DNA of 7,049 nucleotides from 21-14-0-10-32-9 sp964501945 (GTDB taxonomy: Archaea; Nanobdellota; Nanobdellia; Woesearchaeales; 21-14-0-10-32-9): the NCBI GenBank assembly GCA_964501945.1, contig CAZCTY010000040.1:1-7049 (forward strand), read 5' to 3'. Made by a program: the position numbers and the translations under genes. The stretch's first letter is position 1; every line of letters starts with the position of its first letter. Shown piece by piece: positions 1 through 4,882 of the stretch. A model generated the notes under the pieces. The model made no database searches and was not told the DNA's origin. It saw only the letters and a program-made list of their open reading frames with translations.

Positions 1-695
1 AAAAAGTAGGAATTACACCACCAAAAGGAGTACTACTACACGGACCACCAGGAACAGGAAAAACCCTACTTGCAAAAGCAGTAGCACAATCAACAAACAG
101 CACATTCATAGAAATCGTAGGATCAGAACTAGTACAAAAATTCATAGGAGAAGGCGCAAAACTAGTAAAAGACATATTCAAACTCGCACGAGAGAGAGCA
201 CCAAGCATAATATTCATAGATGAAATAGATGCAATAGCATCAAAGAGAATCGAAATAGGAACATCAGGAGAGAGAGAAGTACAGAGAACATTCATGCAAT
301 TCCTCGCAGAAATAGACGGATTTAAACCACTCGATAACGTAAAAATAATAGGATGCACAAACAGAAAAGACATCCTAGACCCCGCAATACTGAGACCTGG
401 AAGACTAGATAGACTTGTAGAAGTACCAGTACCAGGAATAGAAGGACAAAGAGAAATTTTCAAAATACACACAAAGAATATGAAATTAGACAAAAAAATG
501 GACACAGACAAATTACTCAAAAAAATGGAAGGATTCTCAGGAGCCGACATAAAATCAGTATGCACAGAAGCAGGATATTTCTCAATTAGAAAAAATAAAA
601 CCAAAGTAGGACGAGAAGAATTTGAAAAAGCAATAGAAAAGGTTAGAGGAGAAGACGAAGAAAAAGACAAATCCTACCAAACCATGTTCGGATAA
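1..695 (+). CDS. pan: Proteasome-activating nucleotidase (PAN), C-terminal AAA+ part
   Basis: This is the 3' part of an archaeal Rpt-like ATPase that unfolds substrates and feeds them into the 20S proteasome in the cytoplasm. The frame is open from the window edge (first full codon at 3), so the N-terminal coiled coil and OB domain lie outside. In the 230 visible residues I see Walker A GPPGTGKT (42-65), the pore-loop segment KFIGEGAK, Walker B IIFIDEID (207-230), a sensor-1 Asn in CTNR, the arginine-finger motif LRPGR, and the C-terminal helical segment GFSGADIKSVCTEAG. These match PAN closely across the whole stretch. The protein ends MFG, a Phe version of the usual hydrophobic-Tyr-X tail that docks into the proteasome ring. 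The stop is TAA. The next frame starts 4 bp later, so the two are probably cotranscribed. A generic Cdc48-type ATPase is unlikely, because only one AAA domain and a proteasome-type tail are present. Confidence 0.93.
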   Translation, partial: KVGITPPKGVLLHGPPGTGKTLLAKAVAQSTNSTFIEIVGSELVQKFIGEGAKLVKDIFKLARERAPSIIFIDEIDAIASKRIEIGTSGEREVQRTFMQFLAEIDGFKPLDNVKIIGCTNRKDILDPAILRPGRLDRLVEVPVPGIEGQREIFKIHTKNMKLDKKMDTDKLLKKMEGFSGADIKSVCTEAGYFSIRKNKTKVGREEFEKAIEKVRGEDEEKDKSYQTMFG

Positions 696-699
696 AAAA

Positions 700-1041
700 A
701 TGATAACACATTTTTCTACACTACTAATAACACACCTTGTGAGTGATTGGTTTTTTCAACCCAATACATAGGCGAAGCTAAAAAAAACAAAGATTAAATA
801 TTTAATCCTACACAGCGTCCAATACACAATACTATTCATACCAACACTTTATTTTCTTCAAATAAATATGCTCTGGCTCGCATGGCTATTTGGAATACAC
901 ATGCTAATAGATAACTACAAATTCGTTACAGCATGGAACAAATACATACGAGGTGCAAAAGAAACACTACCACTTTGGTTCTTAGTAGCACAAGACCAAA
1001 CACTACACGTTTTTGTAATAATACCAATAATAACACTATAA
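700..1041 (+). pseudogene. DUF3307-family membrane protein interrupted by an in-frame TAG
   Basis: Starting at ATG 700, a 113-codon frame runs to TAA at 1039-1041, broken only by TAG at 769-771 (codon 24). Both sides read as one DUF3307-like protein. Before the stop there is ITHLVSDWFFQPNT. After it come AKLKK, a hydrophobic stretch with LILHSVQ, then FGIHMLIDNYKF (889-924) and AQDQTLHVFVII (988-1020). The spaced His/Asp motifs H..xD, HxxID and DQxxH, set in predicted transmembrane helices, are typical of that family, whose function is unknown. The TAG falls where relatives often have Trp (Q-P-x-x-W-A), so one TGG to TAG change would explain it. Two other genes here end in TAG, so I read it as a true stop. 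Cause: a recent nonsense mutation or a sequencing error. It sits 4 bp after PAN, with no clear Shine-Dalgarno. The next internal ATG (868) would give only a fragment. Confidence 0.72.
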
Positions 1042-1046
1042 AAAAA
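1040..1046 (-). terminator. T-run ending the C/D sRNA transcript
   Basis: Seven T residues on the minus strand follow box D and its 3' stem by a few bases. Archaeal RNA polymerase commonly terminates at such oligo-T tracts. The run touches the stop codon of the convergent DUF3307 frame, so the two units end back to back. Confidence 0.5.
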
Positions 1047-1112
1047 GAGGCGCTCAGCAGTTACTTCCGTTCATCATTTGGCAATCAGCGGGTGTTCACA
1101 TCATCATCGCAA
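1047..1112 (-). ncRNA. Box C/D guide sRNA (2'-O-methylation guide)
   Basis: Read on the minus strand, the segment shows the full archaeal box C/D layout: box C ATGATGA (1107-1101), a 12-nt guide TGTGAACACCCG (1100-1089), box D' CTGA (1088-1085), a 7-nt linker (1084-1078), box C' ATGATGA (1077-1071), a 13-nt guide ACGGAAGTAACTG (1070-1058) and box D CTGA (1057-1054). Leaving one bulged base before box C, as a kink-turn requires, the flanks pair C-G, G-C and U-G. A T-run follows and a TATA element lies about 25 bp upstream. Such RNAs bind L7Ae, Nop5 and fibrillarin and direct ribose methylation at the target base paired five nucleotides upstream of D or D'. By that rule the targets are the U at position 5 of CGGGUGUUCACA (D') and of CAGUUACUUCCGU (D). 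I could not verify the target RNAs. The exact transcript ends are estimates. Confidence 0.85.
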
Positions 1113-1130
1113 CAATAGAAAAGAACAACT

Positions 1131-1140
1131 TTAATATAAA
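1131..1140. promoter_or_regulatory. Shared TATA element between the sRNA and the 1163 gene
   Basis: TTAATATAAA reads as a TATA box in both directions. Its centre is about 27 bp before ATG 1163 on the plus strand (implying a leaderless mRNA) and about 25 bp before the expected 5' end of the sRNA on the minus strand. No second TATA-like element lies between them. Use in both directions is inferred from spacing only. Confidence 0.6.
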
Positions 1141-1162
1141 ACTTTGTCTTTCTAAAACAATA

Positions 1163-1630
1163 ATGAACACAAAAACATGCCACAAATGCAAAAAAAAGAG
1201 CACGTGGACGGACTATACAAATAAAGAATACTGCGAGATACACTTTTTAGAACTAATCGAGAGACGAATAAGAAAAAACCTCAGAGTAAACAAACTCATA
1301 GACATAAAACAAGAATATCACATAGAAAAAGATGAAGAAAACAAATACCAAGTAGTAATGCATTTTCTCAAAAAAATATTCGATGACAGATTAAAACTAA
1401 CCTCGAAAAAGACAACAAAAACAAAGACAATAAACTCAAATACGCTAGATGATGAAACACAAGAACTCATAAACTATTTTACAATAAAACAAAAACTAAC
1501 AGATAATAAAATAAAACCCCTAAGCATAATAACAGACGATGAAATAAAAAAAATATCACAAATACTAAACATAAAAACACAAATAAAACCAAAAGAACAC
1601 GAAATACTAACAAAAAAAGACCCACAAATA
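1163..1630 (+). CDS. TtuA/Ncs6-like zinc-finger protein with degenerate PP-loop (3' end in gap)
   Basis: The first 156 codons are visible and then the frame enters the N gap, so the C-terminus is unknown. The N-terminus carries CxxC (Cys6, Cys9) and CxxH (Cys24, His27) followed by a basic helix HFLELIERRIRKNLR. This is the arrangement of the N-terminal zinc finger of TtuA/Ncs6 tRNA 2-thiolation enzymes. Further on, NTLDDETQELINYF (93-106) resembles their GHNLDDEAQ motif, and IKPLSIITDDEIKKI (117-131) their following IKPL segment. The ATP-binding motif SGGKDS, expected near residues 57-62, reads DEENKY although the next residues (VVMHFLKKI) still fit. Roughly 95 residues that normally follow, including the catalytic and iron-sulfur cysteines, are replaced by a short Lys/Thr-rich linker. 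I infer a non-catalytic relative. An unrelated zinc-ribbon protein is possible. The ATG suits a leaderless start from the TATA at 1131-1140. Confidence 0.6.
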
Positions 1631-1730
1631 NNNNNNNNNNNNNNNNNNNNNNNNNNNNNNNNNNNNNNNNNNNNNNNNNNNNNNNNNNNNNNNNNNNNNN
1701 NNNNNNNNNNNNNNNNNNNNNNNNNNNNNN
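1631..1730. other. Assembly gap (100 N)
   Basis: Exactly 100 N is the conventional placeholder for a gap of unknown length. It hides the 3' ends of two convergent genes (1163 plus and 1953 minus). Any reading frame drawn across it is an artefact. The tandem repeat on its right edge is a likely reason the assembly broke here. Confidence 0.97.
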
Positions 1731-1838
1731 TCTTTGTGGTTTTTTTTGCTGCTTTTTTAGGAGCTGCCTTTTTTTTCACTGCTTTCTTTGTGGTTTTTTT
1801 TGCTGCTTTTTTAGGAGCTGCCTTTTTTTTCACTGCTT
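1731..1838. repeat. Two perfect 54-bp tandem repeats at the gap edge
   Basis: 1731-1784 and 1785-1838 are identical base for base. The 54-bp unit is a multiple of three and encodes an 18-residue Lys/Ala/Pro/Thr block of the H1-like protein. A diverged third copy of part of the unit lies further right (around 1885-1920). More copies may be hidden in the N run. Confidence 0.93.
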
Positions 1839-1953
1839 TTTTTGCAACTTTCTTTACAGCTTTCTTATCTTTTTTCACTGCTTTTTTTGCTGCTTTTTTA
1901 GGAGCTGCTTTTTTCTTTGCTGCTTTTCTCACCGTTTTCTTTTTAGCTGCCAT
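1731..1953 (-). CDS. Lys/Ala-rich histone H1-like DNA-binding protein (3' end in gap)
   Basis: 74 residues are visible from ATG 1953 before the N gap. Of these, 36 are Lys and 21 Ala, with scattered Pro, Thr and Val and only one Asp, so the chain is extremely basic. It is built from KKAAPKKAAKK-type blocks like the C-terminal tail of histone H1 and similar bacterial nucleoid proteins. It most likely coats DNA or RNA in the cytoplasm as a disordered polycation. No histone fold is visible. ATG 1953 is chosen because GAGGTG lies 7 bp upstream; the TTG five codons earlier lies at the Shine-Dalgarno itself. A TATA box sits at 1985-1996. Total length is unknown because the repeat continues into the gap. 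Low-complexity sequence makes homology uncertain, so the assignment rests on composition and repeat pattern. Confidence 0.75.
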
Positions 1954-1960
1954 AATTATA

Positions 1961-1966
1961 CACCTC
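1961..1966 (-). promoter_or_regulatory. Shine-Dalgarno of the H1-like gene
   Basis: GAGGTG on the minus strand, 7 bp before ATG 1953, matches the anti-Shine-Dalgarno sequence CACCTC of 16S rRNA. It decides the start in favour of MAAKKK. Confidence 0.8.
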
Positions 1967-1984
1967 AAAAAATTTATTGACTCT

Positions 1985-1996
1985 TTTATTTAAATA
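1985..1996 (-). promoter_or_regulatory. TATA box of the H1-like gene
   Basis: Minus-strand TATTTAAATAAA centred about 24-26 bp before the point where a leader containing the Shine-Dalgarno would begin (near 1967). This implies a short 5' leader of roughly 14 nt. Confidence 0.6.
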
Positions 1997-2032
1997 CTTT
2001 TTGTTTTTTTTCCGATTTTATTAGAGAAGAAC

Positions 2033-2041
2033 TTTTTAAAA
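2033..2041 (+). promoter_or_regulatory. TATA box of the PLD-like gene
   Basis: TTTTTAAAA is centred about 25 bp before ATG 2062 with no Shine-Dalgarno between them, consistent with a leaderless transcript. The surrounding sequence is AT-rich, so the exact box is uncertain. Confidence 0.5.
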
Positions 2042-2061
2042 AAAATAAACCAATACAATAA

Positions 2062-3006
2062 ATGAACACAAACAAAAAACTAAAACTTGTAATATTACTT
2101 ATCGCACTTACAATAATTTACACGGATTTATTTATTATAACAAATACAAAGAATATAGTCGAGGAAAGCGGAGATATAAAAACATTTTTTTGCAAAATAG
2201 AAAACTGTGAAGACGAATTCATAAACACAATAAAAGGAGCGGAGACACTCAAATGCGCGTTTTATGATATAACAAATCAAAAAATAATAAAACAACTAAA
2301 AAAAGAAAATGCAAAAATAATAACACACAACCAAGAAGAATTCAAACAAATAACAACATCCGGGCTAATGCACCACAAATTCTGCATTATAAACAAAACA
2401 CACATAATAACAGGAAGCTACAACCCAACACAAATAAACAAACACCACGAGAACCTAATAATAATAGAATCAAAAACACTCACATACAATTACAAAAGAG
2501 AATTTGAACAAATAAAAAAACAAAATAAATATAGAACACCTAAAGAGCAAACAAAGACAACAAAAATAATCTATAATAACTATACATTAAAAAATTACTT
2601 CTGCCCACAAGATAACTGCCAAAAGAGAATAATACAAGAAATACAAAAAGCAAACGAGACAATAAAATTTATGCTATTCACATTCACAGACCAAGATATC
2701 GCAAAAGAACTAGTAAAAAAGAAAAAAGAAGGCGTAGCTGTTAGAGGAATAATAGAGAACTTTCAAAACAAACAATACTGGCAAACACCACTACTACAAC
2801 AAAATAATATAACAGTAAAAATACACTCATCAAACATATTCCAACACAACAAAATATTCATAATAGACAACAAAATAATAACAGGAAGCTACAACCCAAC
2901 AAGAGCAGGAACCACAATAAATGACGAAAACATACTAATAATAACACAACCAGAAATCGTAAAAGAGTACAAGAAGTATTTCAAAAAAGTATACAAAACA
3001 ATATAA
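2062..3006 (+). CDS. Membrane-anchored two-domain phospholipase D-family protein (probable nuclease)
   Basis: 314 residues with an N-terminal hydrophobic helix (about 7-27), so the rest probably faces outside the cell. Two PLD modules follow. Module 1 (about 42-150) has H104-x-K106 and GSYN 118-121, but Asn111 stands where the HKD Asp belongs. Module 2 (about 180-310) has a complete H262-x-K264-x4-D269, GSYN 275-278 and a downstream Glu289. Two HKD half-sites normally form one active site that cleaves phosphodiester bonds through a His-linked intermediate, so the substrate could be nucleic acid or lipid. Each module begins with a CX4C pair (C44/C49 and C181/C186), plausible disulfides for an exported protein. 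The start agrees with a TATA box 25 bp upstream. It stands alone between divergent and convergent neighbours. The family call is firm; the substrate is unknown. Confidence 0.85.
   Translation: MNTNKKLKLVILLIALTIIYTDLFIITNTKNIVEESGDIKTFFCKIENCEDEFINTIKGAETLKCAFYDITNQKIIKQLKKENAKIITHNQEEFKQITTSGLMHHKFCIINKTHIITGSYNPTQINKHHENLIIIESKTLTYNYKREFEQIKKQNKYRTPKEQTKTTKIIYNNYTLKNYFCPQDNCQKRIIQEIQKANETIKFMLFTFTDQDIAKELVKKKKEGVAVRGIIENFQNKQYWQTPLLQQNNITVKIHSSNIFQHNKIFIIDNKIITGSYNPTRAGTTINDENILIITQPEIVKEYKKYFKKVYKTI
2404..2430 (+). repeat. 27-bp exact repeat, copy 1 (HKD module 1)
   Basis: Identical to 2875-2901 and in the same codon phase. It encodes IITGSYNPT right after the first catalytic motif. The surrounding sequence of the two modules has diverged strongly. 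Confidence 0.9.
2875..2901 (+). repeat. 27-bp exact repeat, copy 2 (HKD module 2)
   Basis: Second copy of the repeat at 2404-2430, lying at the same place in the second PLD module. Confidence 0.9.
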
Positions 3007-3011
3007 AAAAT

Positions 3012-3019
3012 AAAAAAAA
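3012..3019 (-). terminator. Probable T-run terminator after the DUF4190-like gene
   Basis: Eight T residues on the minus strand about 18 bp after the DUF4190-like stop, followed by a second T-run (3010-3005). It lies between the convergent ends of that gene and the PLD-like gene. Confidence 0.4.
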
Positions 3020-3036
3020 TTTACACAGACACAAAA

Positions 3037-3270
3037 CTAAGCGACTGCATAAATATTAAAAAAAGCCATAGCACCTGTGAAAATAAACAAAGTTAAAAGC
3101 GTAAAAATACTTCCTATAATAATAGCTGCTATAGATAAACCACGACCAGTACTATTGCTTCTTTTTTTAGAATCCGATAAAGCAACTATTCCCAAAATTA
3201 AACCAACCAAAGGGAATATAAAAGCCAAAACTAAAGCAATAATAGCCAAAACAGGTGTTTTCTCACTCAT
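3037..3270 (-). CDS. DUF4190-like two-helix membrane protein
   Basis: 77 residues with two hydrophobic segments (about 6-31 and 46-72) joined by a short polar loop SDSKKRSNSTGRG. The loop plus GLSIAAIIIGSI matches the G-R-G-L-A-I-A-G pattern of small DUF4190 proteins, whose function is not known to me. The ATG overlaps the TGA of the upstream ATPase gene as ATGA, and a GGAGG lies 7 bp before it inside the ATPase gene (3282-3278). The two are therefore almost certainly cotranscribed and translationally coupled. The stop is TAG. Reading through it would run antisense into the PLD-like gene, which argues that TAG is a normal stop in this genome. Confidence 0.8.
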   Translation of the reverse strand: MSEKTPVLAIIALVLAFIFPLVGLILGIVALSDSKKRSNSTGRGLSIAAIIIGSIFTLLTLFIFTGAMAFFNIYAVA

Positions 3271-4160
3271 TTTCCATCCTCCAAAACTTTTTCTTTTTTC
3301 CTCGTCTCAGTCTTCTCAAAACTCTTACTAGTCTTATCAGACCAAAAACTAGGCAAACCAACATCTAAAAAACCAACAAATTGATCAGCATAAAAAAGAG
3401 AAAGCCCCTTTTTACCCTTATACTTTTCAAAATAAGATTCGTGCTCCTCATATAACTTTGCAATAATCTTACGTTCAAAATTCTTTTGCAAAAGAGAATG
3501 CTTTTTCAAAATCAAAACATCAGCCTGACGCAAAGTATTAATCTCGAGATTAGACGAATTTTGCGAGATGAAAATGATGCTAATATTTTTATGACGTGCA
3601 ATCATCAAAAGCTCAGATAAAAGCCTATTAGCATCACTCATAGAAGAGCGAGACGAAAACAAAATACCTCCTTCATCAACCAAGACAAGAGAATCATTTT
3701 TAATCTTAGAAATATCTTCAATTAAATAAATCCACTCAGGCAAAGCATCACGAGAAAAACCCATCGCAAAATAATGCTTTTTAGAACCACGAATCTTCTC
3801 CATTAAAGACAAAGACACAGCAGTCTTACCAGACCCACGCGCTCCAATAGTAATCGCAATAAAAGAATCATTTTTCTTTAAAGAACCAATAAAATCACCA
3901 AACTCACCTTTAAGAGACTCAAGAACCTCAAATTTAACACTGCTTTTAACATCATCCTTAATGCTACCTTTAACAAAAGCAACATCATCTAAACTAGGAG
4001 GTCTACGAGATTTATTAAAAATAAACCTTGAAAATAAGTAAATATATTTACCAACAAAAAAAGGAATCCTAATTAAAAACCAAAAAAACTTACCAAGAGC
4101 GATAAAGAACAACAACCAAAAACCCTTCCTCTCAGAAGTTTTACCCTTTTTTTTACCCAT
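3267..4160 (-). CDS. Zot-like membrane-associated P-loop ATPase
   Basis: 297 residues from ATG 4160. The region 14-48 is very rich in Phe, Leu and Ile between basic residues, suggesting a membrane-associated hairpin. A P-loop domain follows with Walker A GARGSGKT (106-113), Walker B SLVLVDEGG (157-165) and a later IIFISQNSS (195-203), then a charged Lys/Glu-rich tail. The order VDEGG, IARHKNISIIFISQ, LRQADVLILKK resembles Zot and the wider FtsK/HerA-like group, which power DNA or protein movement at membranes in phages and cells. The exact role here is unknown. A longer frame reaches 4211, but ATG 4160 lies about 26 bp from the TATA at 4181-4190 and fits a leaderless start. It overlaps the DUF4190-like gene by 4 bp. 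A link to an integrated mobile element is possible but nothing else viral is visible. Confidence 0.7.
   Translation of the reverse strand: MGKKKGKTSERKGFWLLFFIALGKFFWFLIRIPFFVGKYIYLFSRFIFNKSRRPPSLDDVAFVKGSIKDDVKSSVKFEVLESLKGEFGDFIGSLKKNDSFIAITIGARGSGKTAVSLSLMEKIRGSKKHYFAMGFSRDALPEWIYLIEDISKIKNDSLVLVDEGGILFSSRSSMSDANRLLSELLMIARHKNISIIFISQNSSNLEINTLRQADVLILKKHSLLQKNFERKIIAKLYEEHESYFEKYKGKKGLSLFYADQFVGFLDVGLPSFWSDKTSKSFEKTETRKKEKVLEDGK
3278..3282 (-). promoter_or_regulatory. Shine-Dalgarno of the DUF4190-like gene
   Basis: GGAGG on the minus strand within the last codons of the ATPase gene, 7 bp before ATG 3270. It supports translational coupling across the ATGA overlap. Confidence 0.8.
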
Positions 4161-4180
4161 AAAACAACAAGAAAACAATA

Positions 4181-4190
4181 AAATATAAAA
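4181..4190. promoter_or_regulatory. Shared TATA element between the ATPase and Yip1-like genes
   Basis: AAATATAAAA reads as a TATA box in both directions. On the minus strand its centre is 26 bp from ATG 4160 (leaderless). On the plus strand transcription would begin near 4212, giving a 15-nt leader that holds the Shine-Dalgarno for ATG 4227. I see no second candidate in the 66-bp spacer. Confidence 0.6.
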
Positions 4191-4216
4191 AGTTTCCCAA
4201 AAGAACAACAAATGGA

Positions 4217-4223
4217 AGGTGAT
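4217..4223 (+). promoter_or_regulatory. Shine-Dalgarno of the Yip1-like gene
   Basis: AGGTGAT matches the 16S anti-Shine-Dalgarno sequence and ends 3 bp before ATG 4227. It selects this start over the in-frame ATG at 4212, which lies just upstream of the site. Confidence 0.75.
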
Positions 4224-4226
4224 AAG

Positions 4227-4850
4227 ATGATAAAAGATTTATTTTCTCCAATAAAAACAATAAACAGAGAAAAAAAGAAAAAAAACACAACAGAACAAGT
4301 ATTAACACTAATAATCGCTTCAATAACATTTGCAATAGCAATAATACTAATATCAATAAAAACAGAAATGCTACAAAACTTATACCTAACGGGAATACTC
4401 TCAGCAATAACATACTTTATACTCGCACCAATAGGCGCGTTTATATACAATTTAACACTAAAAATAATAGCAAACAAAGGAACTTACAGAGATTCGTTTG
4501 TAGCAGTAACACAAACAGCACTAATACTAGCAACAGGACTACTAATAACATCAATACTATTACTCATCCCACAAATTGGCGTGTTGCTGGCACTCGCAGT
4601 GATGTTTTTCACAGTAATAATAGGATTTTCAATATTCATACGAGCAATGACAACACTTACAGAAGCAAACACAATACAAGTTTTAACAATACTTGCAATA
4701 GTAATTGTAGGACTAACAATAGCAACACAAACAATACTCACAATAGAACTGCTAAACGAGACAATGAACCAAGGAATGCAAACAATACCAACACAAGACG
4801 CGATGATAGGAAGCACACCAGATACAGCGAATATTATTAACACACAATAA
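4227..4850 (+). CDS. Yip1-family integral membrane protein
   Basis: 207 residues with five predicted transmembrane segments (about 25-44, 53-75, 95-113, 117-138 and 150-172). The N-terminus MIKDLFSPIKTINREKKKK is short and basic and the C-terminal tail is polar. The opening L-F-x-P segment, the KGTYRDSFVAV stretch after helix 2, and the five-helix layout match archaeal and bacterial Yip1-domain proteins. In eukaryotes that domain works in vesicle membranes; in prokaryotes its role is unknown. The start at 4227 is set by AGGTGAT just upstream. It diverges from the Zot-like ATPase gene and ends 14 bp from the convergent TrmJ gene. Strong A-ending codon use (ATA, ACA, GCA) is typical for plus-strand genes of this window. 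Confidence 0.72.
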   Translation: MIKDLFSPIKTINREKKKKNTTEQVLTLIIASITFAIAIILISIKTEMLQNLYLTGILSAITYFILAPIGAFIYNLTLKIIANKGTYRDSFVAVTQTALILATGLLITSILLLIPQIGVLLALAVMFFTVIIGFSIFIRAMTTLTEANTIQVLTILAIVIVGLTIATQTILTIELLNETMNQGMQTIPTQDAMIGSTPDTANIINTQ

Positions 4851-4882
4851 AAAATAACCAAAAACTATTTTTTACCTTTTTT
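4849..4882. terminator. Back-to-back T-runs between the Yip1-like and TrmJ genes
   Basis: On the plus strand, T6 runs at 4868-4873 and 4877-4882 lie just after the Yip1-like stop, within the end of trmJ. On the minus strand, T-runs at 4864-4860 and 4854-4849 follow the trmJ stop. Together they could stop both convergent units. Confidence 0.4.

Noticed and set aside
769..771. TAG read as pyrrolysine or a reassigned codon
   Set aside because: Two other genes (DUF4190-like and trmJ) end in TAG, and reading through them would produce long extensions antisense to neighbouring genes.
933..1118. 61-residue plus-strand frame starting at 933
   Set aside because: It overlaps the conserved DUF3307 frame and then the C/D sRNA, has low-complexity Thr/Asn composition and no start signals.
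1731..1920. CRISPR array or intergenic satellite
   Set aside because: The repeats are contiguous without spacers, have a 54-bp codon-phased unit and lie inside a coding frame with a good Shine-Dalgarno.
1474..1968. H1-like protein continuing through the gap into a hydrophobic C-terminus
   Set aside because: Beyond the gap this frame is antisense of the TtuA-like gene, so the hydrophobic tail is an artefact of the N filler.
1163..1993. Continuous 276-residue protein across the gap
   Set aside because: The part after the N run is the antisense of the Lys/Ala-rich gene; the join exists only because the gap was filled with 100 N, a multiple-of-unknown length.
4212..4226. Earlier ATG (4212) as the Yip1-like start
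   Set aside because: The Shine-Dalgarno AGGTGAT lies between it and ATG 4227, and 4212 is about where transcription should begin.
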